Assembly: GCA_963422275.1 (NCBI GenBank)
Contig: OY729418.1
Span: 2,542,001-2,606,000, forward strand
From: G963422275 sp963422275
GTDB taxonomy: Bacteria; Pseudomonadota; Alphaproteobacteria; Rhodobacterales; Rhodobacteraceae
DNA: 64,000 nucleotides
Direction: 5' to 3'
A model generated the notes under the pieces. It worked only from the letters and a program-made list of their open reading frames with translations, was not told the origin of the DNA and did no database searches. Shown here piece after piece: positions 24,435-34,382 of this stretch; within the stretch, counting starts at the first letter, position 1; each line of letters starts with the position of its first letter. The position numbers and the translations under genes were made by a program.

Positions 24435-25523
24435 CTATCTTCCAACCCTCGTCTGGAATTCACCGGGCAGGGCGACTTCGAGCAGTTCCAGATCTTCGGA
24501 ACAATTCGAGTAGCGAGTCGGCATTCCCGGCGGAATCACGAAAGCGTCGCCGCTTGTCAGGGTGCATGGAGCTTTGCCCTCTCCTTCGAGTGTCATGATT
24601 CCGTCCATTACAAACGTGAAGTGAATGTCCAAATCGTGACTCGACCAGTCCGTGTTTCCTTTGGCGTACTTGGCCACAATCACGCTGGCAACGCCTTTCG
24701 TCCCTTTGCTGATTTCCGTGTCGCGGCAGGTGAATCCGGGAAGACGGAACTGTTTCCATAAGGCGCGATCTTTCACATGGTGGACGAACTCCTGGCCCTG
24801 CCACAGCTTACCGGGGATGGGAGGTCCGTTTGGAAGGTCCATTTCGTGCTCGATGGTCGTGATATGCTGGGCCGGGACCCCGATCTCGATTACCTCAATG
24901 TCCTCGGATGCAAACATGACCCGGTGGCGGATTTCTGGTGGCTGGATCACGCAGTCGCCCCCTTTAAGTCTGATGGCGTCGCCTTGGTCCTCGTAGAGGA
25001 TGTCCACCCAGCCGCGGTAGCAGAATATCAGCTGAAAACCTACCGTGTGGTAATGGACCACGTCCGGAACCGGCCCGCCGTCAGGTATTCGGATGTGACT
25101 GGCGATGATTGAGCCGCCTAGCCGCGAGGGGATCAAGTCTCGGTATTGCATTCCCGCCCGTCCGATGATCCAGGGTGCCTTGTCCTTGAGCCTCCGGACG
25201 ACAAAGGCGTGCTCAGTCGTTGGAATAGCCATTGGCGGGTTGATGTAATCTATTTCGACTCGGGTTCCGTTTGGTGCAACGAGGTGCCGTTTGCCGCTGG
25301 CAAACGCGTTTGGGTCTGCCGTCAATATGCGAATGGTACCAGGGTGTTCGGGTGCGCCTCGTTCAAGCCGCAGGCGCAGTCCGTGGCCCGAAATGACGGC
25401 TACTGACGGGTCGTCAGCCGGGAAGATGGTGTCAAGACGCATTCCAAGCTTGCCCGTGAAGAACGGGATGTCCATTTGCACGTCAGTGGATGGAAGCCTG
25501 AGCTCCGCTTCAATCTGGGTCAT
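24435..25523 (-). CDS. Double-cupin protein with N-terminal glyoxalase-like segment
   Basis: 362 aa. The first about 95 residues resemble half of a VOC/glyoxalase fold (VQMDIPFFTGKLGMRLDTIF, VAVISGHGLRLRLER, RVEIDYINP). Two cupin domains follow: one with VVHYHTVGFQLIFCYRGWVD and GGDCVIQPPEIRH, and a second with WSSHDLDIHFTFVMDGIMTL and SGDAFVIPPGMPTRY. The cupin His residues could bind Fe2+ or Mn2+, as in gentisate-type dioxygenases, but no specific dioxygenase signature is evident. Convergent with nadK. Substrate unknown. Confidence 0.75.
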   Translation of the reverse strand: MTQIEAELRLPSTDVQMDIPFFTGKLGMRLDTIFPADDPSVAVISGHGLRLRLERGAPEHPGTIRILTADPNAFASGKRHLVAPNGTRVEIDYINPPMAIPTTEHAFVVRRLKDKAPWIIGRAGMQYRDLIPSRLGGSIIASHIRIPDGGPVPDVVHYHTVGFQLIFCYRGWVDILYEDQGDAIRLKGGDCVIQPPEIRHRVMFASEDIEVIEIGVPAQHITTIEHEMDLPNGPPIPGKLWQGQEFVHHVKDRALWKQFRLPGFTCRDTEISKGTKGVASVIVAKYAKGNTDWSSHDLDIHFTFVMDGIMTLEGEGKAPCTLTSGDAFVIPPGMPTRYSNCSEDLELLEVALPGEFQTRVGR

Positions 25524-25904
25524 TGGCTCGGTTCCTTCCTGTCAATCAGGTTCCAAGTCGTGGCATGTTCGCGACAATTAGCCATGGAATCGCGTTAATG
25601 TCCGAAATCTCTCGTCCAATTATGCGAAACTCCAATTCTTCGTCAATAACAACCGGGCAGATCAGGCGATTCACGGCAGCCTGTACACGAGTTGGCTTAG
25701 CAGCAACGGCACAATGAACCTTCGCGCCCGGCTCGTTGTCTTGTCAGACGGTGAACCCTCTCGTTTGCGTCGGCGGTCACGAAAATCCAACTCTGCAAGC
25801 TCATTTGGGATGTTGTGGCGACGCGGGTTTCAGGCATTCGAGCCTTCTTGAGGCGTTTGCGGAGTGAAAATTGGTCTCGTGAGGCTGTGCACATCCTTCA
25901 ATAA
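25524..25904. other. Intergenic region, about 380 bp
   Basis: Between the cupin gene and IS982 copy 2. It holds only short open frames without recognisable products; nothing else is seen. Confidence 0.5.
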
Positions 25905-26910
25905 CCCCAATTCTGGATAAGAGGGGTGAGGGGGTTCCCAAATCGGGCGTGGCCTGATTCTGTATCCGCAACCAAAATCAACGGATGGGATCCCCTCAAT
26001 GAGCACCTCCATCATCGCACTGTTCTGTTGTCTCGACGACTTTGCAAAGACCTTTGAAGAATGGGAGCGACATCGGCTGATCGGCACAGGCCGCCAGCGC
26101 TCGCGCTCGGGCAAGCTCTCGCTCAGCGAAAGGCTCTTCATCATGGTGTTGTTTCATCTCTCGCCCTTCAAGCATTTCAAGGCTTTCCGGTTCCATGGCG
26201 TGGAGCGGAAATGTCGCGACTGCTTTGGAGACCTGCCGAGCTGCGGACGGTTTGTCGCCCTGATGCCGCGCTTGCCGGTTCCGTTTTGCATCTTGATGCA
26301 ATGCTTTCGCGGTGAGGAAACCGGAATCTGTTTTGTGGACAGCGCCAAGCTCGCTGTCTGCCACAACGCACGGATCAACCGGAACAAGGTCTTCAAGGGA
26401 CTGGCCAAACGGGGCCGAAGCACCATGGGGTGGTTTTTCGGGTTCAAGCTGCATCTGGTCATCAACGACAAGGGTCAGGTCATGGCCGTCAAGATCACGC
26501 CTGGAAACACCGACGACCGCAAGCCGCTTGAGACCATGATTGCCGAGTTGAAAGGCAAGGCGTTCGGCGACAAAGGCTGCATTTCGAAGCCGCTTTTCCA
26601 GCGTTTGCGGCAACAGGGCCTGCACCTGATCACTGGCCTTCGCCGCAACATGAAAAACTTTCCTCTGCCCATTCTGGACAAAATCATGTTGCGGAAGCGG
26701 TTCATCATTGAAACGCTGTTCGATAAACTGAAATCGAGCATGGGATTGGAACGCACACGACACCGATCCCCAACAAATGCCTTCGTTCATATCCTGTCAT
26801 GTCTGGCTGCCTATATTCTGGCGCAGCCAAAGGTCAAAATGGGCAAAATCGTCGTGCCAGACGCCATTCGGTGCATTCCAAAAGAAAACAGAGCTTATCC
26901 ATAACTCGGG
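25905..26910 (+). mobile_element. IS982-family insertion sequence, copy 2 (no TSD)
   Basis: Same length and ends as copy 1 (CCCCAATTCTGGATAAG / CTTATCCATAACTCGGG). The flanking octamers differ (TTCAATAA versus TTAATTTG), so no target duplication remains. This suggests that a rearrangement, deletion or recombination has joined unrelated flanks. Confidence 0.88.
25999..26904 (+). CDS. IS982-family transposase (copy 2)
   Basis: 301 aa, open throughout, with the same DDE layout as copy 1. Differences by eye include HFKAFRFHGVERKC for NFKAFRFYGVEQKY, FVDSAKL for FVDSTKL and GCIS for GYIS. Changes next to the catalytic Asp may reduce activity, but nothing is truncated. Confidence 0.9.
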   Translation: MSTSIIALFCCLDDFAKTFEEWERHRLIGTGRQRSRSGKLSLSERLFIMVLFHLSPFKHFKAFRFHGVERKCRDCFGDLPSCGRFVALMPRLPVPFCILMQCFRGEETGICFVDSAKLAVCHNARINRNKVFKGLAKRGRSTMGWFFGFKLHLVINDKGQVMAVKITPGNTDDRKPLETMIAELKGKAFGDKGCISKPLFQRLRQQGLHLITGLRRNMKNFPLPILDKIMLRKRFIIETLFDKLKSSMGLERTRHRSPTNAFVHILSCLAAYILAQPKVKMGKIVVPDAIRCIPKENRAYP

Positions 26911-26984
26911 TTAATTTGCAATTCGTGGGCATGGCTGATGGACTGGCTGGTGATTTGCATTGGACATGGGGGACGGGCTGATGG

Positions 26985-27185
26985 ATCGGGTGCGGTTCCG
27001 GCACCCCATGAACCGAGACTGCGCCGCACAGGTAACCAGCGGAACCGGCAGACCGTCGTGCGGTCGGGGCAGCGTTCAAGAACCGAACGGCCGCAGAACA
27101 GCAGGAAGTCAAGGCGCACCTTCAGTGTGCGCCACTGGCCCAGAAGAAGAGCCCGGATTATCGAATCGACACCGCACCGGCACAT
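26985..27185 (-). pseudogene. Fragment of another IS5-superfamily transposase
   Basis: The minus-strand frame reads LKVRLDFLLFCGRSVLERCP then DRTTVCRFRWLPV, resembling the N-terminal region of IS5/IS1182-like transposases (R-x-D-F-L-L-F-C-G then P-D-x-T-T-x-C-R-F-R). Only about 65 residues are preserved. A 12-G run lies just beyond, at 27241-27252. A weak but specific resemblance. Confidence 0.4.
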
Positions 27186-27559
27186 TCAGGGCGCGAGCGC
27201 ACCGGGCCGGGAACCGCCGCTAGGCGCTGCGAGTCCATCAGGGGGGGGGGGGAGAGACCTTTCGTAGGGTGTAGTTCTATGCCATGTGTTCGGCCACCGC
27301 CGTCATGAAGAAATCCATCTGGGACGTAAATCTTCCAGAAAATTGAGGAATGACTGGATGCAAATACAAGTCCGGCAGCAACCTCGCTTTCAACGGAACC
27401 ATAGGCCGATTTGCGTAGCTAGCGGTAGTGGAACTAACAAACCTCGGAAACGCCGCTGCCCACCTTTGGCGCAAGGCAGGTGACTGGGCTTCTGAAAATT
27501 CGCTTGACTCCTTGTTCTCGAAAATGACTGGATTCCAATGGCCGGTTGAAACGAAAGGC

Positions 27560-28124
27560 TCAGTCCTCGCAAAGCCGGGCAAGCGACTTCGCGCCCACGA
27601 TGGCGGTCTTGCCGACGGGCCCGCGTCCGATGAGTTCCCGCCGCCTCTCCGCTGTCATGTTCCGGCGCTGCCCGCCGACAGGGGTTTTGTCGACTTTCAC
27701 AGGGCAAGCAAAGGAGCCGACCTCCGCTTCAAAGGCGGTGCGAAGCCGGTGGAGCATGAACCATGCGGCCTTCTAGCTCATCCCAAGCCCGCGGTGGAGC
27801 TTCATGGAGGAAATGCCGTTGATGCTCCGGTGACAGGCGGGTCCCGACGGCCCAGTGATGGCGCTTGATTTTCGAGACTTCCATGACCGTGCCAACCTTG
27901 ACCGTGAACATCGGCTTTCCGATGCATTCGCGGCAACGGTGCGTCATCGTCGGGTGCTTGATGTTTTCCTGCACGTTGTCCGTTCCGCAGTGCGGGCAAC
28001 GCGGGCCGTCCGGCCAACGCCGTTCCGCGATCCACTGCCTGGCCGTCTCCTCGTCTCGGAACATGTTCACGACCTCGAGCAGCGTCCGGCCGTTGCGGCG
28101 GGACTTTCCAGGCGCATTCACCAT
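27560..28124 (-). pseudogene. Frameshifted IS1595-family transposase fragment
   Basis: From ATG 28124: PGKSRRNGRTLLEVVNMFRD, then a zinc ribbon RCPHCGTDNVQ ... THRCRECIGKPMF, then VKVGTVMEVSKIKRHHWAV. The frame breaks and resumes as MLHRLRTAFEAEVGSFACPV, KVDKTPVGGQRRNM and GRGPVGKTAIVGAKS, matching the first DDE Asp region of the family. The C-terminal third is missing. It belongs to a different subgroup from the remnant at 1823-2616. Confidence 0.7.
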
Positions 28125-28766
28125 TTCCGTTCTCCTCTCAATGCGACTGAAAGCTATCGAAACTCGTGGAATCAGCCAAGAAAAATGTTGCCGTCGGATA
28201 TAATCCCCCGAACTGCTTATGCCCGTAAGTCTGGCTGCATCTTGATAAAACCGGAACCAAGTGCATAAGCAGTTTCCTTTTTTATTTGGTTATGCAGATG
28301 TTCCCACTTGATCGTGATTGAAAAATGGAAATGCCGAGTTCATGGGATCGCTTCATAGTGTTTGAGTTCTCGGCACTGCTTTTAGCTCGAAGGCAAGGAC
28401 CCACGTGATTGGGCTTGATCGCTGAAACTCAGACGCATCTAATAGCGGAACGGCTCCCAAAATTGGCGTGTTCAGCACGAGACGCTTCATGGAATCTTGA
28501 TGTTTGGTTCAGGAATTATTCCTAGGACCTGACAGTCTTGGCAAGGATGCAGAGTGTCGTTGAGCACGGTAACCAACGCCTGTCCTCGGTAAGGTTTGAC
28601 CGAAACTTGCCCGGCAACGAGAAACAACGCATCAGGTCTGCCAAGGCAATCGTAGGCGAATGAGAGCGACTTCCGCGCTTGAAAACGTCCTGTAATTCGC
28701 TACCATGCCTTAGGCTTTCGACGGACGGTCAAGTCGAGCCGCAGTAGGCCCGTTTCAGGGGGATCA
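28125..28766. other. Intergenic region, about 640 bp
   Basis: Between the IS1595 remnant and the AI-2E-type permease gene. I see no convincing gene, RNA or repeat. The promoter of the permease-hdaA-ppk operon should lie in its right part. Confidence 0.5.
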
Positions 28767-29834
28767 ATGGCACTATCCGCACGCCAGCAAATTCAGTGGT
28801 GGGGCGTCTTCGCTGTCATATTTATTCTGATTTTCTGGTTTCTTGGCGATGTTCTTCTGCCATTTGTCGTTGGCTCGGCGCTCGCTTACCTCTTGGATCC
28901 ACTCGCCGACCGTCTGGAGAAGATCGGTTGCTCCCGTCTTGTGGCGACAGCCATAATCACTGTAGTGGCACTGACCGGAATCATTTCAGCATTTGCATTG
29001 CTGATACCGTTGCTGGTCAGGCAATTGGCGGAGTTGGCGGCCACTGCGCCGGAAATAGCCGCATCCTTGATGCAGTTCCTGCAGGAGCGGTTTCCATACC
29101 TGATCGACACGGATTCCCCAGTTCAAGTGTTCTTGGCCAGTCTCGGCGAGATCGTGAAGCGGTACGACGAAGAGGTGATTTCTGCCGTGTTCTCGTCAGC
29201 AAAGAGTGCCTTGAATGGGTTGCTGTTCATCGTGGTTGTACCCGTCGTGCTAGCCTATATGCTCGCCGACTGGGATCGGGCTATCCAGAAGGTGGACAGC
29301 TGGCTTCCCCGTGACCACGCCGAATGGATCCGCGAACTGGCAAGGGAAATCGACAAGGTCATTGCCGGATTCGTTCGCGGGCAATTGATGGTCTGCGCAA
29401 TTCTGGCCACGTTTTACGCATGTCTTCTTTTACTTGTCGGACTGCGGTTCGGCCTGTTTGTCGGATGCATCGCCGGGTTCATCTCTTTCATCCCTTTCGT
29501 TGGCGCAATAGCCGGAGGCGCCTTGGCCGTCGGGCTGGCGCTCTTTCAGTTCTGGTCGGAGCCCGTTTTGATCGGAGCGGTTTTTTTGATATTCGTAGCG
29601 GGTCAGTTGTTCGAGGGAAATTTTCTGACGCCCAAGCTCGTTGGCAAGCTGGTCGGGCTTCATCCAGTATGGCTGTTGTTTGCCTTTTCGGCTTTTGGAG
29701 CACTGTTCGGATTCGTCGGCCTGCTAATTGCCGTCCCAGTTGCCGCTGCAATGGGCGTGGTTCTGAGATTCGGCGTTGCGCAGTATCTTGAAGGAAGCTT
29801 GTATCGAGGCGCCAGCAGGGGCAATGGTCAATAA
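28767..29834 (+). CDS. AI-2E family transporter (PerM/YdiK-like)
   Basis: 355 aa with seven to eight predicted membrane segments: WWGVFAVIFILIFWFLGDVL, LVATAIITVVALTGIISAF, ALNGLLFIVVVPVVLAYML and FGLFVGCIAGFISFIPFVGA among them. The conserved C-terminal region GNFLTPKLVGKLVGLHPVWL is typical of this family. Some members export autoinducer-2 and others are Na+/H+ antiporters, so the substrate is open. It overlaps hdaA by 11 bp, a linkage seen in other alphaproteobacteria. Confidence 0.9.
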   Translation: MALSARQQIQWWGVFAVIFILIFWFLGDVLLPFVVGSALAYLLDPLADRLEKIGCSRLVATAIITVVALTGIISAFALLIPLLVRQLAELAATAPEIAASLMQFLQERFPYLIDTDSPVQVFLASLGEIVKRYDEEVISAVFSSAKSALNGLLFIVVVPVVLAYMLADWDRAIQKVDSWLPRDHAEWIRELAREIDKVIAGFVRGQLMVCAILATFYACLLLLVGLRFGLFVGCIAGFISFIPFVGAIAGGALAVGLALFQFWSEPVLIGAVFLIFVAGQLFEGNFLTPKLVGKLVGLHPVWLLFAFSAFGALFGFVGLLIAVPVAAAMGVVLRFGVAQYLEGSLYRGASRGNGQ

Positions 29835-30531
29835 CCGGTCGGATATTCCAGCATTTTACTTTCAACATGTGCCTTCTTGCCGTGAGGAGGATTTTTTCGT
29901 GTCATCGGCCAATCGCCGCGCGCGCGAAGCCATTGGCAGAGACAGCCAATGGCCGGCTGGCCGTCTTGTCCTTGTCGGGCCGCCGCGGTCGGGAAAGACC
30001 CATCTGCTTAAGATCTGGATCGCCGCAGCCGGTGCCCGTGAACTTGTTGCCGACGACCTGAACGCAGGCAATCTCGGCGAGATCGGCGGCACCTCAAGAA
30101 TCGCAATCGACAGCGCCGATGCTCTGATCGTGGACAAGGCTTGTGAGGAGGCAATGCTTCATCTTTGCAACATGCTTTCGGACGGGGGAGGGAAGCTTCT
30201 CTTGACGTCGCGAACCGCACCCTCGCGCTGGAACCTGGAACTTCCGGACCTTCAAAGCAGGCTCGAGGGATCTCATATGATGCGCATCGAGGAGCCGGAT
30301 GACACATTGCTTTCGGCCCTTTTGACGAAGCTGTTTGCCGACCGACAGATGTCAGTTGCTCCGAGGGTCATCAATTTCATTGTTCCACGCATACTGCGGT
30401 CGTACACCGCGGCGCATGACGTTGTGGATGCACTGGACGAGATCTCGTTGGTGGAGAGAGGCCGCATCAATTTCCAAATGGCGGCGAAGGCGCTGCAATC
30501 CGCGGCAACCGACGGCAGAGCGGAAAAATGA
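29824..30531 (+). CDS. hdaA: DnaA-related regulatory ATPase HdaA
   Basis: 235 aa from ATG 29824, overlapping the permease stop. It has an AAA+ domain like DnaA domain III, with Walker A GPPRSGKTHLL (52-62), a degenerate Walker B (IAIDSADAL), and sensor-like SRTAPSRWN and LPDLQSRLEG. It lacks the DNA-binding domain IV, as Hda does. It stimulates DnaA-ATP hydrolysis with the sliding clamp to prevent over-initiation. The stop overlaps ppk1 by ATGA. Confidence 0.88.
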   Translation: MVNNRSDIPAFYFQHVPSCREEDFFVSSANRRAREAIGRDSQWPAGRLVLVGPPRSGKTHLLKIWIAAAGARELVADDLNAGNLGEIGGTSRIAIDSADALIVDKACEEAMLHLCNMLSDGGGKLLLTSRTAPSRWNLELPDLQSRLEGSHMMRIEEPDDTLLSALLTKLFADRQMSVAPRVINFIVPRILRSYTAAHDVVDALDEISLVERGRINFQMAAKALQSAATDGRAEK

Positions 30532-32735
30532 ACCAATCGACGGGTTGCGAGAGCCGGCGCAACGAAGCTGACTTCCTGAATGGCGGTTTTTCCGATCCCG
30601 TCGACTTGCCCGTTCATGAAACCAAGGGGCATCGCAGGTTCTTCAACCGCGAACTTTCTTGGCTTGCCTTCAACTGGCGTGTGCTGGAGGAGGCGCAGAA
30701 CAGAAGCGTGCCGTTGCTCGAGCGTGTCCGCTTCGTGTCCATCTCCGCGACAAATCTCGATGAATTCTACACCGTGAGGGTGGCTGGCCTTCGAGAGCTT
30801 GCCCGGTCAGGGAACCAGAGGGTGGCCGCCGATGGCTTGACTCCATCCCAGCAACTCGTCGAAATCGAGAAGGAGACACGAAAGCTCTTGAACGCGCAGC
30901 AATCAGTCTGGAATTCATTGCGACGGGAAATGGAGACCGAGGGCATTGTTCTGCTTGACTGTGCCAAGCTTTCGGATTCTGACCGTAATCATCTCGACGG
31001 CGTTTTCATCGACAGCGTGTTTCCGGTTCTTACTCCGCTCGCGATCGACCCAGCGCATCCCTTTCCATTTATTCCGAATGCCGGGTTCGTTCTGGCTGTT
31101 CAGCTGGTTCGCGAATCGGACGGGCGCAATTTGCAAGTGCTCTTGCCGATTCCATTTCAGATCAACAGGTTTGTGCGGCTGGAGGACGGCACGAAGGGGG
31201 AGGTTCGCTTCATTCCTCTCGAAGAGTTGCTTTTGGAGAAGATAGGCTCGATCTTTCCCGGCTACGCGGTGGAAGAGCGGTGCGTTTTCAGGGTTCTTCG
31301 CGACAGTGACTTGGAAGTCGAGGAAGAGGCCGAAGATCTTGTGCGCGAGTTCGAGACGGCACTGAAGCGCCGCCGCCGCGGAGAAGTCATACATCTCTCG
31401 CTTTCCCATGAATCTTCAGGCGCGCTGCGCACGCTTGTCATGAAAGAGTTCAATGTTGAGGAGAAAGAGGTCATCGAGCTGTCCGGAATGATTGGATTCG
31501 AGGACTTGCAGGAGCTCGTGCTGAAATCCCGCCCTGATCTGCTGTGGCCCAATTACACGCCGAGGGTTCCAGAGCGGGTGCAAGATCATGACGGCGATAT
31601 GTTCAGAACAATCCGCCAAAAGGACATGTTGCTGCATCATCCGTACGAGACCTTCGATATGGTCGTGAGATTCCTGAAGCAAGCAGCCGACGACCCCGAT
31701 GTGGTCGCAATCAAGCAATCGCTATACCGCACCTCGCGTGAAAGCCCGATTGTGGAGGCACTCTGCGAAGCGGCGGAAAACGGAAAGTCCGTGACGGCTC
31801 TGGTCGAGCTGAAGGCGCGTTTCGACGAAGCCGCGAATATTCAGCAATCCCGGCAGCTTGAGCGGGCAGGGGCTCACGTAGTCTACGGGTTCATCAACCT
31901 GAAGACCCATGCCAAGGTCTCGACCGTGGTGCGTCGGGAAGGCGACCAGCTCGTCACCTACACGCACTACGGAACGGGAAACTATCATCCCATTACAGCG
32001 CGCATTTACACGGACTTAAGCTTCTTCACGTGCGATCCGGCGACCGGCCGCGACGCAACAAAACTGATCAACTACGTTTCCGGATATGCAAAGCCCGCCA
32101 GTCTGGAAAACCTCGCCGTTTCCCCCATCAATTTGAAAGACCATATCATGGAGTGCGTCCGGAGTGAGGCCGAGAACGCGAAGAGCGGAAAACCGGCCGA
32201 AATCTGGGCTAAAATGAACTCAATCATCGATCCCGATGTCATCGCCGAACTCTATAGTGCTAGCCAGGCCGGGGTCAAGATCAGTCTGGTCGTTCGCGGG
32301 ATTTGCGGCTTGAAGCCGGGCATCCGCGGTCTGTCCGAGAACATACGGGTCAAGTCAATTGTCGGCCGCTTTCTCGAGCACTCCAGAATAGTCTGTTTTG
32401 GCAACGGGCGGCTGCTTCCCTCGAAAAGGGCGCGGGTGTTCATGTCGTCGGCGGACTGGATGGACCGCAATTTGAATCGCAGGGTGGAAACGCTTATCGA
32501 AATCAAGAACCGCACTGTCAGGGACCAGGTCATGAGCCAGATCATGGCTGCAAATCTTGCCGACCAAGCGCAGAGTTGGATTCTGCATCACGACGGGACA
32601 TACGTTCGCCAGCAGGGCGGGCGGGGCGATGACTTGTTCAGTTGTCACAGGTTTTTCATGGAAAATCCGTCTCTTTCCGGCCGCGGATCAGCTGGGACGG
32701 AGGATGTCATCATTCTTGCGCATTCAAGGGATTGA
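30528..32735 (+). CDS. ppk1: Polyphosphate kinase 1
   Basis: 735 aa. PPK1 landmarks: N-terminal RFFNRELSWLAFNWRVLEE, FIPNAGFVLAVQL, and the phospho-His site in YTHYGTGNYHPITARIYTDL, with the second active-site region KISLVVRGICGLKPG and the C-terminal ADWMDRNLNRRVE. It polymerises the gamma-phosphate of ATP into polyphosphate at the inner membrane. The gene is linked by ATGA to hdaA and followed closely by ppx, so synthesis and breakdown enzymes share a transcript. Confidence 0.95.
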   Translation: MNQSTGCESRRNEADFLNGGFSDPVDLPVHETKGHRRFFNRELSWLAFNWRVLEEAQNRSVPLLERVRFVSISATNLDEFYTVRVAGLRELARSGNQRVAADGLTPSQQLVEIEKETRKLLNAQQSVWNSLRREMETEGIVLLDCAKLSDSDRNHLDGVFIDSVFPVLTPLAIDPAHPFPFIPNAGFVLAVQLVRESDGRNLQVLLPIPFQINRFVRLEDGTKGEVRFIPLEELLLEKIGSIFPGYAVEERCVFRVLRDSDLEVEEEAEDLVREFETALKRRRRGEVIHLSLSHESSGALRTLVMKEFNVEEKEVIELSGMIGFEDLQELVLKSRPDLLWPNYTPRVPERVQDHDGDMFRTIRQKDMLLHHPYETFDMVVRFLKQAADDPDVVAIKQSLYRTSRESPIVEALCEAAENGKSVTALVELKARFDEAANIQQSRQLERAGAHVVYGFINLKTHAKVSTVVRREGDQLVTYTHYGTGNYHPITARIYTDLSFFTCDPATGRDATKLINYVSGYAKPASLENLAVSPINLKDHIMECVRSEAENAKSGKPAEIWAKMNSIIDPDVIAELYSASQAGVKISLVVRGICGLKPGIRGLSENIRVKSIVGRFLEHSRIVCFGNGRLLPSKRARVFMSSADWMDRNLNRRVETLIEIKNRTVRDQVMSQIMAANLADQAQSWILHHDGTYVRQQGGRGDDLFSCHRFFMENPSLSGRGSAGTEDVIILAHSRD

Positions 32736-32745
32736 TCTGGTGGAT

Positions 32746-34308
32746 ATGCCAAGTTCCGCAGCCAGCACTTTTCCAGCGGAAAAGCTGGCAGGGCCCGATT
32801 CAGCGCTCGACGATACGCCTTTGTCCAACGACCCGTCGGTTCGGAGCTTGCGGCGGGTAGGAGTGATTGACGTTGGCTCGAATTCGGTTCGCTTGGTCGT
32901 TTTCGACGGCGCTGCCCGTTCCCCGGCATATTTCTACAACGAAAAGATCCTCTGCGGCCTCGGTGCGGAGTTGGCCCGGACGGGGCGGCTCGATCAGAAT
33001 GGCCGACAAAGGGCGCTGTCGGCAATCAAGAGATTTGCTGTGCTATCCGAGGGAATGGAAGTTTCCCAACTGATTGGGGTCGCAACGGCGGCGGTTCGCG
33101 ATGCCGTCGACGGGCTGGAGTTTCGCGACGCCGTGGAACGGGAGACCGGTCTGAGGCTGGACATTGTGAGCGGCGAAGAGGAGGCCCGCCTTTCAGCGCA
33201 GGGAGTCATCTTGGGGTGGCCTGATGCGGCCGGACTTGTGTGCGACCTCGGCGGGTCATCAATGGAACTTGCCGAAATTCAGGACCGCAGAATTGGACGG
33301 TGCCTGACTTCCCAGCTAGGACCTTTTGCCGTCAACCGGTCGGCCGAAGGCAGCAAGGCGAAGCGTGAATTGATCGACGGAACTGTCGCTAGCCTTCGTC
33401 GACAGATCCCGGAGGAGTTTCGGACGCTGTATCTGGTCGGCGGATGCTGGCGGGCGATCGCCCGGCTGGACATGGAGCGCCGCGCCTATCCTCTCAAGGT
33501 CCTGAACGAGTACACGGTTCCAGCCAAGGAAATCTTGCAGACCATGAAATGGATCGCCAAGAGCAACTTGAGCCATCTTCGCCGAAAGTCCGGAAATTCG
33601 CTCGACCGTCTGCGCCTTGTGCCGACGGCTGGGTTGATACTTGAGTCGCTCGTGCGGAGCTTCCGGCCTTTGGAAGTGGCAACCTCGGCTTACGGGATCC
33701 GCGAAGGTTTGCTGTACGACCGAATGCCGGAGCGTCTGCGGCAACGCGATCCTCTGATCGAGGCATGCCGGCATGCTGAGCATTCTTCAGCTAGGCTGCC
33801 TGGGTATGGCAAGCTGCTGTTCGAGTTCATCAGGCCGCTGTTCAAGGCCGCGACAGACGGGCAGCTACGCCTTGTGCACGCCGCCTGCCTCCTTCACGAT
33901 GTGACATGGCGAGCCCATCCCGACTACAGGGCGGAAGTCAGTTTCGACAACGCGACCCGCGCCAATCTAGGCGGCTTGGATCACGCAGGACGGGTGTTTC
34001 TAGCTCTCGCGCTATTTCATCGCTACAAGAATCCAGGAATTGTAAAGAGAAGCAGCCGCCTGACGGGCCTGCTTGCCCGTGAGGAAGCCAAGAGGGCGGA
34101 GATTCTGGGCAAGGCATTGAGATTCGGCGCCATGTTCACCGTGGTTTCACCAGAGAAGATTGTCCGGCTGAAGTTCAGGTCCAAGAAACACTCTCTCACG
34201 CTCATGCTTCCGGAGGCCTTGAGGGACATCTATGGCGAGGTCGTCGCGGTGAGATTCCATGCTCTTGCCGCAGCGATGGACTGCACGCCCGAAGTCGTCA
34301 TGGAATAG
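32746..34308 (+). CDS. ppx: Ppx/GppA family exopolyphosphatase
   Basis: About 520 aa from ATG 32746 (GTG 32740 possible), 10 bases after ppk1. The ASKHA fold is marked by GVIDVGSNSVRLVVFDG (phosphate-1 loop), SGEEEARLSAQGV (with the catalytic-type Glu region) and LVCDLGGSSMELAE (phosphate-2). A C-terminal HD-like domain includes LVHAACLLHDVTWRAHPDYR, in keeping with the longer Ppx forms. It hydrolyses polyphosphate, and possibly pppGpp. Paired functionally with ppk1. Confidence 0.92.
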   Translation: MPSSAASTFPAEKLAGPDSALDDTPLSNDPSVRSLRRVGVIDVGSNSVRLVVFDGAARSPAYFYNEKILCGLGAELARTGRLDQNGRQRALSAIKRFAVLSEGMEVSQLIGVATAAVRDAVDGLEFRDAVERETGLRLDIVSGEEEARLSAQGVILGWPDAAGLVCDLGGSSMELAEIQDRRIGRCLTSQLGPFAVNRSAEGSKAKRELIDGTVASLRRQIPEEFRTLYLVGGCWRAIARLDMERRAYPLKVLNEYTVPAKEILQTMKWIAKSNLSHLRRKSGNSLDRLRLVPTAGLILESLVRSFRPLEVATSAYGIREGLLYDRMPERLRQRDPLIEACRHAEHSSARLPGYGKLLFEFIRPLFKAATDGQLRLVHAACLLHDVTWRAHPDYRAEVSFDNATRANLGGLDHAGRVFLALALFHRYKNPGIVKRSSRLTGLLAREEAKRAEILGKALRFGAMFTVVSPEKIVRLKFRSKKHSLTLMLPEALRDIYGEVVAVRFHALAAAMDCTPEVVME

Positions 34309-34382
34309 CGGCCCCCTTGTTCTTGCATCCGGCTTGGCCTAGACGAAGCCCTACCAACACTTCATGAGCGGAGACGTTTACG

